A DNA stretch of 64,000 nucleotides from positions 310,001 through 374,000 of the forward strand of contig LSRY02000047.1 in assembly GCA_001643675.2 (NCBI GenBank), given 5' to 3'. A program made the position numbers and the translations under genes. Below the pieces are notes generated by a model. The model worked only from the letters and a program-made list of their open reading frames with translations, had not been told where the DNA came from and searched no databases. Positions 54,516 through 64,000 of this stretch are shown here, one piece after another (position 1 is the stretch's first letter; each line of letters starts with the position of its first letter). The stretch is from Monocercomonoides exilis. Taxonomy: Eukaryota > Preaxostyla > Oxymonadida > Polymastigidae.

Positions 54516-55643
54516 ATGGTGTTTGAGAAGATATGTCTCAGCCTGGGAGTATCTGAAAAAGATATTAATGAAGGAACAGCGTTTCGTAAGCATACTCGCA
54601 CTTTCCAGTTGGCTGTTACAACATATCGAATTATTGTTTCAATTTACATGACAACATATATAATTATTGGACTATTTAGTTTGCAACAATAAGTTTCTAT
54701 TTTTTTAAAATATGAATACATTCTTTTTTGTAGGAGATAGATGCACCCTCGAATTTTATACGAATCAAAGTTACTACATCACAGCATTGTACTTTTTCGT
54801 TTGCCTTTTTTTTGTTGTTGTTATTGTTTCTGAAAACGAAGGAATATCAATTTTATATAGGTCATGTCTTCATATGGTTTTGATAAAACGTCAAATGATG
54901 ACTCTTTGACAAGATTTAACAAGCACAATAAAAAACCACAGCAAAGAGAAGGGCTTGTTTATATATTCGCTATTCTTGGTTGTACAGGAAGCGCAACCGC
55001 TACTTTAGGGTACTGGATTTTTCTCTTTAAAGAAGAACCAGAAATTTCCTTTGAAATTTTGTGGTTCGCGATCAATCCACATGGATTTTCGTTGCTTTTG
55101 CTGATGATTGACTTAGTTTTTTTTAATTATGTAACTTTTAAATACATACATATGGTAATTCCACTTGTGTATGTTATATGTTATGCGGCATTTGCATGGC
55201 TTTATTACGCGATCAATCACATGTGTGAATCAATTATATTGATTGCAATTTTTTTTAATATTTAAAAATGTTGAACATTTGAAAATTTTTAAAGTTGGAT
55301 ATATTCATTCCTATCTCCTTCAAACGCCTATTCGCACCTGGCATATCCAACTCTTTTAGTGACTCCTTGCTTTATTTATCTTCTTGTGAAAGTTGTACTT
55401 GATTTGTGCAGAAAGTACATTCCATCTGATTATGTTGAGCAGTTTGGCTCACCTAAGCAAACACAAAATATTTGTGAAGTCGACACTTTGCAACCAAATT
55501 GTTCCCAACAAAAATCAAAAAAAGCTGAGGAAACAGAAATTGCTGATAGCCTCAAAACAAATGTTGCGTTGTCGTCAACTCCTTTTATTGTTGTTTGTGA
55601 AGAAAAAATTGAGGATGATCTCAAAAGTCAACGAGAAATTTGA
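54516..55643 (+). CDS. ROST / AIG1-like multispanning membrane protein, 4 exons
   Basis: Model: exons 54516-54678, 54734-54825, 54861-55222, 55295-55643; 321 aa, all phases consistent. Intron 1 opens with GTTTGCA. Intron 2 (54826-54860) would be only 35 nt; an alternative donor GTTTGCC at 54799 gives a 62-nt intron, keeps frame, and removes part of a TM helix. The protein has about six hydrophobic helices. The order SYYITALYFF, LGYWIFLF, then INPHGFSLLLLMIDLVF, PLVYVICYAAFAWLYYAI and WIYSFLSP matches the Rolling-stone/AIG1(FAR-17a)-like membrane family, whose members carry an N-x-HG motif followed by two helices. AIG1 members hydrolyse fatty-acid esters of hydroxy fatty acids; whether that activity exists here is unknown. 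A ~75-residue hydrophilic tail follows the last helix. Intron 3 (GTGTGA, 72 nt) is confirmed by the restored helix boundary. MVFEKICLSL was chosen as start over an AT-rich in-frame Met 33 nt upstream. Confidence 0.75.
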
Positions 55644-56474
55644 TTTATTTAGATTTGTATGTTGTTACAATTACAAGGCATTGCTCTTTCGGTAAATCCA
55701 TCAACTTACCAATTTGCTTGTTGCTGTGGTGGTGGTTATGAAATGATTTGCATTTGCCGCTTGAAAAATGTTGTCATTTTTTACGTGCTTGATTCTTTAT
55801 TAAACTCCTATCTGGGTTGAGCATTAATGTATAAAATCACCTTAATGATTTTTTTTGTTGTTGTTTTATGTAAAAAAAAGAAAAATTATCTGCATTTGAT
55901 GAAATTTTGGTCTTGAAATGTTGCTTGTTCTCATTTATATACTTTGAATTTGAATTTTTTTATTCATCGAAAAACGTCATTTAATTATTTTTTTTTTTGA
56001 CTATCAGAAAGAGTGTATAGTCAATGTATTTCAGTTTATTGTTTTTTCTTTTTTTTCATTATATATTAATATTAAGACTTTATTAGTTGTGTATTAGTTT
56101 CACTCTTTTTCAATGATGTATTCCATTTAGATATGGGATAAAATATTTTGCTTTTTGAATTTTGTTCCACATAATATTTTCAAATCTTTTTCTCATTTTA
56201 ATATTTTTTCTGTAATTGTTTGCATTGTTATTGTTGATTTATAATGAAATGATTGCAGAAAAAGTTTTGAACAAATCTCAGTTTTATTCATAATTGCAAA
56301 ATTTTTGCCCCATATGCTTTGCTGATTTTAACATCTTTTTTAGAATTAGGGTGGTTTTGTATTTCCGGACTTTTTTTTAATCTGAACATTTTTTTATCAG
56401 TATATCTCACTCTTTAAAACCAAAAAATAGAAAAATCATATTGAACCAGATTTGAACACAGATTAAATGTAAAT

Positions 56475-56476
<2 letters not shown>

Positions 56477-56528
<52 letters not shown>
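56477..56528 (+). repeat. 52-nt poly(T) tract
   Basis: An uninterrupted run of 52 T, the longest homopolymer in the window. It could be the trace of a reverse-transcribed poly(A) tail on the minus strand, but the DNA to its left (5' on the minus strand lies to the right) shows no coding relic. Run length in such tracts is often misassembled. Confidence 0.9.
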
Positions 56529-56530
<2 letters not shown>

Positions 56531-57060
56531 CGGAAAAAAAATGAAAAATAATAATAATAATATAAATAAAATTCAGAAATAAAAAAACAATTTTTCTTGA
56601 ACCTTGCTGAATATTTCAATTTTGCACAGCAAATTTGATGCGTTTTCATCCATTTCCTTTTTTCACTATTTATTTGTTATTTCACAAATTAATTGAATGA
56701 TTCTTTTTGATATCACATTTTTCAATTCAAAAATAAAAATTTGAATATTTCCCTTGAATATTAACTAATGAATACTGTAAAATAAAAAGGTTTGTTAAAT
56801 ATATATTCATCAATATTTCTGGTGAAATATTTATTTTTTAAACTATCGTGATAAATTTTGAATTCGAACTCAAAATCTCTTCCCTTCGACAAACAACATT
56901 CGAAAAATCAGTGTCCCGGAAAAAGTTATGATTTCCAAAATAATCACCTATTATATTTGTTATTCATTTTGAAAAGTTGCAAATGTTTCATATCTCGGTC
57001 AAAAATTGTACCTTGTTTGATAATTTTACACCATTAATTGTTCAAATTTTGTGAACTGGT

Positions 57061-57343
57061 TAGGGGGAAAATACGGACTTTCAAGTTTTTTTTGCACAAG
57101 GCATTGAAAAATTACTTCACTCATAACTTTATTACGCAAACTCAGATTTCAAAAAATTTTTGATTTTCATATCCATAAACATGCATCATTGAAATAAAAA
57201 CACAAAGTTTTGTGGCATTTCACGAATGTCAAAAAATAAACCCATTTTAATTGTGTTTTTTTGATCTCAAAAAGTTTTTTAAAAGTGCATGATTTTTCAA
57301 TGAAAATGCCTGAAGTGAAATATTTTACCCCATTTAGAATTTG
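57061..57343. repeat. dispersed repeat block, copy 2
   Basis: Direct-orientation relative of 1631-1902 with the same series of anchors, including AAAAAATAAACCCATTTTAA and TTTTTCAATGAAAATGCCTG. No coding frame. Confidence 0.8.
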
Positions 57344-57519
57344 GATTTTAACATCATTTGTTATTCAAATTTGGTGAGCTTCTTTTGCAAAATAAATCAA
57401 AAATAAGAATATTTCGGAAAATAAATATTTTGTGATAAATTGGTTTTTGGCTGATTTTTAGAAAGTGATGAAATTATTATATTGTGTAATTATTCGTGAA
57501 AAGGAAGAGAAATCGAACC

Positions 57520-57660
57520 CAGATGTTTATTATTTGTCAATTAACATGAAATTTTCTGATTTTTCAGTAAAAAAATCATCATCATGGAAATCTAACAATT
57601 TTTAATATTATTTCTGTCACATTGTTTGATTACACATTATACAATCAAAATATATTATTT
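57520..57660. repeat. relative of the 1008-1150 repeat arm
   Basis: TTATTATTTGT, then CTGATTTTTCAGTAAAAAA, TCATCATCATGGAAATCT and TCACATTGTTTGATTA follow the same order and spacing as the left arm of the inverted repeat at 1008-1386, with moderate divergence. Relative to the first region, the order of this block and the 57061 block is exchanged. Confidence 0.6.
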
Positions 57661-57763
57661 CCATCAATACAAGATGCAGTATACATAAACTTTTTTCAAT
57701 TGAATAATTCTATTTATGCGCTTTCAGAATTCTTCATTTGTTTATTGTTGAACTTTTGAATAC

Positions 57764-58030
57764 GGGTGATTTATTTTTGTACTCATAACTTTTTTAGGAG
57801 TGTTAATTTATCAAAGGTTTTTATTTTTTGGTGTGGAGTTTTTAATTTAAATGTTTAAAGAATCAAAGTTGCTTAAAAAATAACGATGTTTGAGATGAAC
57901 ACATGAAAAAAACATCAATCAACTCTGTGATTTCTTTTCATTGTTCATTCATTAATATTCAACACAAATCTTCGAACCTAAATTTTAGAGAGTAATAAGT
58001 TATGAGTCCAAAATAAATCATCCAAATTTA
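57764..58030. repeat. inverted repeat, arms ~35 nt
   Basis: GGGTGATTTATTTTTGTACT and the following CATAACTTTTT (57764-57795) are complementary to 57990-58024, which reads ATAAGTTATGAGTCCAAAAT then AAATCATCC. The ~200-nt interior is AT-rich and non-coding. It resembles the other palindromic elements in shape but not in arm sequence. Confidence 0.65.
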
Positions 58031-58324
58031 AAAATATCTTTGAATTCCAGAAAAAGGTCACAATAACTCAAAATAGTTTTGATACAATAAACTTTTATGA
58101 ATTGATTGCAATGACTTTCACATACATATAATTGTAAGAATTATTAAAAAAATATGAAAAAGTTGTAATCATTACATACATTCAAAAAGAAAACAAGACA
58201 AATCAATGAAAAGATACTTCAGAAAGGTGAGATCAAAATAAAAGAAAGTTTGAAATGATCAAAAACAGATATTCGAACATACAAAAAAAACAACATATAT
58301 ATTTTCGTATTTACATAATAAAAA

Positions 58325-61300
58325 TTATTCGTGAATAATATTCACAGGAAGATCATTGATCGAAATTGCAGCAAAATCAGACTGTGAATTTTCTCCATGT
58401 GCAACTTCAGACGAACAACTCCTCGTTCTCTCTGTCTCAGGAATCTGCGTCAATTGACTGTCATATCTTGTCTGGTGCTCATTCTTTTTCGGCTTCTCAG
58501 AGCCACACCCATCAGTTCTCACATGCAGCAGCATATCCAATTCCAACCGGCTTGGAGAAAGGCTGCTTTCTACAACAAATTCCGAAGGAAGAGGAGGAAA
58601 TGGATCAATCTCAGATGTGCTCGGCAGCTCTGCAAGAAGCGAATGTGAGAAAGAAGAAAGCGATGAACGAACATTCACTGATGTATTCTCATTTGCGGAT
58701 GAACTTTGTGAGCTGTCCTGATTGGTCGCACAAAGAAATGCAGATGTTGCTGGTGAGATGTTTGTGGCTGGTTGAGAGTCTGAAGTGCTGCTGTTTGATA
58801 GCAAATTACACGAAGCAGGCACAGATGTGTCAGAAAGATTGTTTGACATTGAAGTTATAGCTTGTGGCAGTGTGCGGTTATCGATACAGATTTCTCCATT
58901 CTCAAAGGATACACACCGAAACAGCATGGAAGAAGAAGAAGAAGAATTAGTTGATTTCGACGTTGGCGAAGAAGAAACAAAGGAAGAAGGAGGAGAGGAA
59001 GAAGACAGAAAGGCTGCTGTTGGAGAAATTGCACACAGTTTCCGTTTGGGAGAGATGCTTTTATCAGAAAAAGAAGGGCTTGACAAGCCCGTCTCTTCAT
59101 CAGAAACAGAGAAATGTGCGCTTTGTGGTGTATCTACATACTCATCTGCAACATTCATGCATGCTCTTGTCATTTGAGGCTGAGAAGCAGTTTGTGCGCA
59201 GTTTTGAGCAGTATAACCAGAAAGATAAGTCAAACAGTGCTCATTTTGGATGCTTGCAAGATGTTCACACAACTGAGGCGGAGACAAACGAACGTTTTGT
59301 GCTTCATTTTGATAGAGATTACCAAACATGACCTTCATTGCATTTTCTTTGTCTGCATCATCAGCATCATCACTTTCTTCGCATTCATCGCTTTCATCGT
59401 CATCTTCCTCTCCCACACCCGCACTCGCACTCCCATCGTTGTCTGACACATTCTCCGCTGTCTCTGCTCCTCTGTTTATTGATTTCCCAGCCTCTGCCAC
59501 TGTCTGCATCTCAGCCAGCTGAGGAGCAAGCACAGGAGCACACGCCATCGATGAGAGCAGCTGAATGTGCGAAGACGAGCACAAAGCGATAGAAGAGCTG
59601 CCCGACGACTCCAGACTCGACTCCACACTCAGCCGCGGGCTGTATGAAGGCAGCCAATGGGCAGAAGATGGCTTGTCGTTCGAGTTGTATGCTTTGCAGG
59701 GCAGCACCGCGGGAGGATTGAGCTTGCCGCTGCTTCCACTTCCAGAGGCACACGCACACGATGCCAGTTTCTCGTATTCCTCGTTCTGAGGAGCATCCGA
59801 ATACACCTCGTTCACCTCGACCTCTTCCTCTCCCGTGGTGATCCCATCCTCTTCTTCTCTGCTTTCTCGCGTGTCTTCCATTTCTCCGCTCACTGTGAAA
59901 TCTTCTGTTTCACTCTGAAGTCCTCGCCGAATCGGCTCAATTTGTTGTCCTTCACTTTCCCTTCTCAGCTTCTTACTCTTCTTACTCTTCTTCTTCCCTC
60001 TTTTCTTCTTTCCTTTCTTTCCTTTCTTCTTCTTCTTCTTCTTCTTCACATTGCTTTCTTCAATGGCTAAAGTTACACAAACACGTCCTTGCCCCATTGG
60101 AATTTGTTCATCTGCCACTGTTATTGCCGTCGCTGCTGTCTCTGTTGGAGCAATCTCCACATCAACTGTCGAATTCTTCTTCTTCCTCCTCCTCACGAAC
60201 AGGAATATCACAACTGCCAAAACCGCACACAAACAAAACAGACCACATCCCAACCCGATTGAGACAAATGTGATTGTCTTAACTTTCTTTTCAGCTAGTT
60301 CTGTCACAACAAAAGTCACTGCCCCATCCCCAGGATCGTCTTCAAATGCCATCGGAGGCGGGGTTGTTGCGTTCTTCAGCTCAAACGCTTCACTTGCAAT
60401 CGAATCTTCCCTCGAAAAATTGAACAGCACACGGAAGCTGATTGACTCCCAGTCGGGTGAAGAGGTGAAGATAGATCGAGACAAAAAGAAGCGCAGTTCA
60501 GATTCATTGTGACTCTTGATAAATGCTTTGAATAATGCAGGTGAGTGATTAGAAAAATGATTAGGGGAGTGATTAGGAGAGAGATTAGGTGAAATACAAA
60601 CAGAGTTATTGTGAGGGATATTAAAAGAATAATGAGGAGAAGAGGAAAGATTTGCTAAAAGATGAGTTTGAAGTGGATGATGTGAATGACAAGAACAATA
60701 ATTTCCGGATTCGGAGTGAGATTTCATATTTGAAGAGCGAAATGATGAGAGAGAGGAGGTTGTTGGCAATTCAGCTTCTGTTATTGCAGGCAAAGGAGAA
60801 GAAGAACGAGTAGAAGTAAAAACCGGAGAAATATTGTGTGTATTGATTGCTTGATTTGAAGAATGTTGAATAGAAGACTTTGCAACAAATGAATCACGAG
60901 TACAACGCTTTGTATCGCTGACTTTTGAAAATACGTTGTTTGAGTGAGTCAATGACTGCTGTTTCTGGATCTGCTCTTGTTTGTTTTCACGCTCATATGA
61001 GTGATTTGTCATTTCATTTGCATTCACATTTGAGTTGAAATCTAAAATATGCACTGAAGTTGAAGCGCCGATTGTGCTAATCATCTCAACAGTCAGTCCA
61101 CACGGAACAAGCAATGACCCTTTCACTGCAACCTCCACCATTTCTTCTGAAGTATCCATCAGAACAGAAGTTGACGTTATTGTTTGTGAGTCAGTGTTCT
61201 TATGCTTCAAATTGGGGCATTGCTTCTTAAATGTTTTGCTTGTTGTGGAACTGTATTGGTTTCCTTTTCTGCTTCGAGCAAAAATATTATCATTTCTCTT

Positions 61301-64000
61301 GTTTTTATAATTTCCATTTTCTTCATCTTCTTCGTTCTCGATGGTTATGCTTTCAATAAACGGAATACAAAGAAACGATTTTGCCTTTTCCAAACCTTGT
61401 ACTTCGCAGTTGTCAATATAAAACCACAAATCGTACTCAACTTCTTCATTGCTAAATAGTTTTTGAATGCTGAGTGTTGTTCGGCTATCTTCAGAAAGTG
61501 AATTTCTCTTTTTTGAATTATTTTTGAAAACAGAAAAATAATCTTTTGTTTTTTTGAATTTATTTGTATATTTTGTTCCCGATTGTTGTTGCGATTCAAC
61601 AAAGTAGGATGATCCATCTCCTCCACTCAGACTTCTCACCACCACTTTTCCAGCTTCTGTGCACTGAAGATTCTGTCTCATTGAATCAAACCCAGGTAAA
61701 TGCAGGTTGTTGTTCTGAAACATCCCATCTTCAATGTATATTGTTGACTTGACAACAGAAACACCTCCCACAGACGAATTCACAATTGGCGTGCTTTTCA
61801 GTGTGATTGTGCTGTTACTTGCTCGAATAAGAGAACCATTCCACTTGCAGTTTGGCTCAAAAGAATTTGCTCCTACAAATTGAGACAGATTGGAATAAGA
61901 CGATGAAATAGAATAGTCGCTCCTTCCTGTTTGATTCCAGGAGCAATTGCTGACAACCACGTTTGCACACGAATCAAAAAGTGCTATCATTCCATCAATG
62001 TTGCTTGCAGAAATGCTCACACCAGACTCAATCGTCACACCTTCGAACTTCACCTCCTCTGCTTCTCTCAGCACAAATAACGACAGCACAGACAGATTGA
62101 ACAATCGCACCGAACTTAAATGCACTCTTCCTCCAGAACAGCATAAAACGGAAATCTGACTGGCAATTTTTTCATTGGATGAGAGTTGCAATGAAGAGTC
62201 AGAAGCAGAAGATACAACACCACTGCACGACGAAACAGAAGCATTGCTAATCGTCAGAAACCCGTCGTCCACAAAGAATATAAAGTACAAAAACGGCAAA
62301 AAGTCGCTCTGAATCACAAAGTCAATACGCTCCAGAGCCGAATCGCCGACACACGTCACATACCCAAAATGCGAAGCCCTGTCCATTTCAGAAATAGTCA
62401 CTGTTGATCTCTCCTTCTCTGAAGCAACACGAACAGTCCCGATTTCAAACGGAGGACCCATCTCTGCCTTGTCCAGCAGCTTCAGCAGCGGAACACAGCT
62501 GACTTCTGCTGGATCAGCTGAGTCACTTGCACAGAAGCAGAACAAAGGAGAGATCGAATACGGTAGAACGGGCAAAAAATCTTCCATCACTTGTTTTATT
62601 CTGTCACTCATGAATTCACTCGCTGCGCAGTCAACATGCTTCACAGCCTCCCTCATAGTCGCACACGGAAACTCCGCACTCCCGCAAAATGCTCCATCAA
62701 TCCCATCAACATTACATCCCTTGCTTTTAACTGAACCAGCAAACACCGCTGCTGCTGTGTGGAACAGAAAGAGAGGCACCAGATCTTCCAGCTCGTTCGC
62801 ATTTTCTGTGCAGCTGCCCCAAAACGCATTGGCCGGGTCAAACGCAGCTGGGGCGAAGGGAAACTGGAACATGAAGCGGCTGAGCTGCCTGCGGAAGGAG
62901 TTGCACAAGACAAACACGTTTCTTCCGTACGTCGCTGCGTTCTGCTTAAACTTCACATCGCGAAGGAGCAGACGGACCAGCAGGTCGCCTTCTTCTGCCG
63001 GTTCCACTGTCAGCTGCGGGTTCGGCTCACACAAAAGACAGAGAGCTCCGCCACGTCCGATGAACTTCGGATCGCCGACTGTTTTGTTTGGCGCGGCACA
63101 CGAGTCAAACAGTGTCTCTCCTGCTATTGTCAGCGAGCAACCCTCACGCAGGCCGACGAAGAGGCAGCCACCGTGGGATCCCTTTTTCGTGGTGCAGGCA
63201 GTGAAGTTAGTGTTATTAATGAGCAGGTGCAGCGGCGGGTGGGTGTCGCTGACAGGCGAATGGCGCAGCGGCTCCGTCGCCAGCACGCAGCTGTTGTTTC
63301 CGGCGAACGGCTCGTTTGTGATGTTGGCAAACACACAGGACTCCACAACGAGGTACTTCTGACCGTCAAACACTGCCCCGTTCTCGCACGTGCGTATGAT
63401 GATGACAGGAGCACAGGGACTCAAGTCGCAGAAGCACACGTCCCTCAAATAGCACACCCCTGTCCGAATCATAATCACCCCTTGCACAAAGTCGGTGAAT
63501 GAGCTGGCGGACTCTGTTATCGTCACATGCTCCAGCAGCAGCGAGCCTCCACGGTATGCCTCTTCATTTCCTTTGCTTTTACTTCTGCTGCTGGAAATGG
63601 AATGACGATGGCTTTTGAGTTTGTTAGTTCTTGTTCTTGTTTCAGTTCCAATGCTATTTTCCACACCAACTCCAACAATAACATCATCTTCATTATCTTC
63701 GTCATTAACATCATCATCATAATGAGAAGTATTAGCATAATCACTTATCACTCCATCGTCCTTATCCGACTCAACCAGAAAAATCGGCGCCTCAAACGTC
63801 GAATGGTATGTGTACAGCACCCACTTCACATTCGCCACAAGCAGCGCCCCCGAAGTCACGTGGAAGATGGGCTGCTCAGAATCGTCGTATGAGTCTGAAG
63901 ACAACTCAGTTGTGTCTCTGCCTTCGCCATACATCTCCACACTCAGCTCAAACACCTCAGCTGCTGCCCAGATGTCGTATACACCGCTCGCCAGGCGGAT
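58325..64000 (-). CDS. beta-helix membrane protein, 3' part (N-terminus beyond the window), no kinase tail
   Basis: The frame is open to the last base of the window (it reads IRLASGVYDIWAAAEVFELS at the edge), so the true N-terminus lies outside; at least 1891 codons are inside. The ectodomain has the same features as the 2700-aa protein: FTACTTKKGSHGGCLFVG, AATYGRNVFVLC, and one module start near 62640-62740 (CNVDGIDGAFCGSAEFPC). A Ser/Asn/Pro stretch near 60560-60640 repeats SPNHSPNHFSNHSP. A single TM helix is at about 60290-60190 (VSIGLGCGLFCLCAVLAVVI) followed by RRRKKK. The cytoplasmic tail (~610 residues) has a Lys tract, acidic and Ser-rich blocks and DPFPPLPSEF near the C-terminus, but no kinase-like lobe. 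Its coding DNA is noticeably more GC-rich at the 5' end (62.6-64 kb) than most of the window. Likely a surface protein paralogous to the 11.7-19.8 kb gene with a different tail. Confidence 0.8.
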   Translation of the reverse strand: MRLASGVYDIWAAAEVFELSVEMYGEGRDTTELSSDSYDDSEQPIFHVTSGALLVANVKWVLYTYHSTFEAPIFLVESDKDDGVISDYANTSHYDDDVNDEDNEDDVIVGVGVENSIGTETRTRTNKLKSHRHSISSSRSKSKGNEEAYRGGSLLLEHVTITESASSFTDFVQGVIMIRTGVCYLRDVCFCDLSPCAPVIIIRTCENGAVFDGQKYLVVESCVFANITNEPFAGNNSCVLATEPLRHSPVSDTHPPLHLLINNTNFTACTTKKGSHGGCLFVGLREGCSLTIAGETLFDSCAAPNKTVGDPKFIGRGGALCLLCEPNPQLTVEPAEEGDLLVRLLLRDVKFKQNAATYGRNVFVLCNSFRRQLSRFMFQFPFAPAAFDPANAFWGSCTENANELEDLVPLFLFHTAAAVFAGSVKSKGCNVDGIDGAFCGSAEFPCATMREAVKHVDCAASEFMSDRIKQVMEDFLPVLPYSISPLFCFCASDSADPAEVSCVPLLKLLDKAEMGPPFEIGTVRVASEKERSTVTISEMDRASHFGYVTCVGDSALERIDFVIQSDFLPFLYFIFFVDDGFLTISNASVSSCSGVVSSASDSSLQLSSNEKIASQISVLCCSGGRVHLSSVRLFNLSVLSLFVLREAEEVKFEGVTIESGVSISASNIDGMIALFDSCANVVVSNCSWNQTGRSDYSISSSYSNLSQFVGANSFEPNCKWNGSLIRASNSTITLKSTPIVNSSVGGVSVVKSTIYIEDGMFQNNNLHLPGFDSMRQNLQCTEAGKVVVRSLSGGDGSSYFVESQQQSGTKYTNKFKKTKDYFSVFKNNSKKRNSLSEDSRTTLSIQKLFSNEEVEYDLWFYIDNCEVQGLEKAKSFLCIPFIESITIENEEDEENGNYKNKRNDNIFARSRKGNQYSSTTSKTFKKQCPNLKHKNTDSQTITSTSVLMDTSEEMVEVAVKGSLLVPCGLTVEMISTIGASTSVHILDFNSNVNANEMTNHSYERENKQEQIQKQQSLTHSNNVFSKVSDTKRCTRDSFVAKSSIQHSSNQAINTHNISPVFTSTRSSSPLPAITEAELPTTSSLSSFRSSNMKSHSESGNYCSCHSHHPLQTHLLANLSSSPHYSFNIPHNNSVCISPNLSPNHSPNHFSNHSPALFKAFIKSHNESELRFFLSRSIFTSSPDWESISFRVLFNFSREDSIASEAFELKNATTPPPMAFEDDPGDGAVTFVVTELAEKKVKTITFVSIGLGCGLFCLCAVLAVVIFLFVRRRKKKNSTVDVEIAPTETAATAITVADEQIPMGQGRVCVTLAIEESNVKKKKKKKKGKKGKKKRGKKKSKKSKKLRRESEGQQIEPIRRGLQSETEDFTVSGEMEDTRESREEEDGITTGEEEVEVNEVYSDAPQNEEYEKLASCACASGSGSSGKLNPPAVLPCKAYNSNDKPSSAHWLPSYSPRLSVESSLESSGSSSIALCSSSHIQLLSSMACAPVLAPQLAEMQTVAEAGKSINRGAETAENVSDNDGSASAGVGEEDDDESDECEESDDADDADKENAMKVMFGNLYQNEAQNVRLSPPQLCEHLASIQNEHCLTYLSGYTAQNCAQTASQPQMTRACMNVADEYVDTPQSAHFSVSDEETGLSSPSFSDKSISPKRKLCAISPTAAFLSSSSPPSSFVSSSPTSKSTNSSSSSSMLFRCVSFENGEICIDNRTLPQAITSMSNNLSDTSVPASCNLLSNSSTSDSQPATNISPATSAFLCATNQDSSQSSSANENTSVNVRSSLSSFSHSLLAELPSTSEIDPFPPLPSEFVVESSLSPSRLELDMLLHVRTDGCGSEKPKKNEHQTRYDSQLTQIPETERTRSCSSEVAHGENSQSDFAAISINDLPVNIIHE

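Larger units (their letters stand above)
55644..58324. other. repeat-rich gene-poor region
   Basis: About 2.7 kb of extremely AT-rich DNA without a coding frame. It contains a 52-nt T run, two dispersed repeat blocks related to those in 1-1.9 kb, and an inverted repeat at 57764-58030, all listed separately. Confidence 0.7.

Noticed and set aside
62469-63502. 297-aa and 247-aa plus-strand frames near the right end
   Set aside because: Antisense to the beta-helix gene in its more GC-rich part, where stops are rarer; no domain seen.

Overview
The window looks like nuclear DNA of an intron-bearing anaerobic protist. It is AT-rich (intergenic stretches are almost pure A/T), has short GT-AG introns, very long Ser/Gln/Glu homopolymer tracts, very large single-exon genes, and two membrane proteins built from degenerate parallel beta-helix (pectin-lyase-like) modules with a dead kinase-like tail in one of them. 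From memory, the ~440-residue helical family present here in two copies and the pseudokinase-plus-SPRY architecture are typical of oxymonads (Preaxostyla), most like Monocercomonoides. That placement is my inference; no database search was possible. No rRNA, tRNA, CRISPR, phage or bacterial operon features were seen.

Layout. 1-5.9 kb: AT-rich DNA with palindromic and dispersed repeats, an eroded coding relic (2550-2816) and a dead copy (3610-5063) of the ~440-aa family. 5.9-10.8 kb (+): seven-exon gene for a kinase-like domain, a ~355-residue polyQ-rich stretch, polyS, and a SPRY-like C-terminus. 11.7-19.8 kb (-): intact 2700-aa membrane protein with four beta-helix modules and a cytoplasmic pseudokinase. 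20.4-23.3 kb (-): four-exon gene of unknown function, 869 aa. 23.3-24.9 kb: an unresolved, possibly decayed spliced locus. 24.9-26.4 kb (-): the intact copy of the ~440-aa family, three exons. 27.1-30.2 kb (+): Ser-rich gene with an uncertain 5' end. 31.4-52.5 kb (-): a single uninterrupted 7036-codon frame. 52.7-54.2 kb (-): eight-TM double tetraspanin-like protein, three exons with a 7-nt first coding exon. 54.5-55.6 kb (+): ROST/AIG1-like multispanning membrane protein, four exons, divergent from the tetraspanin. 55.6-58.3 kb: repeat-rich intergenic DNA with a 52-nt T tract. 58.3-64.0 kb (-): 3' part of a second beta-helix membrane protein without a kinase tail, running off the window.

The genes do not form a pathway. 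The surface proteins (two beta-helix proteins, the tetraspanin, the ROST-like protein) suggest cell-surface biology; the rest are lineage-specific low-complexity or signalling-like proteins. The most useful results are gene models rebuilt across introns with consistent phases. They expose a recurrent 5' splice heptamer (GTTTGCA) and a tetraspanin-like duplication. Also notable are the live/dead paralogue pair and an AT-rich repeat family shared by the two large gene-poor ends.
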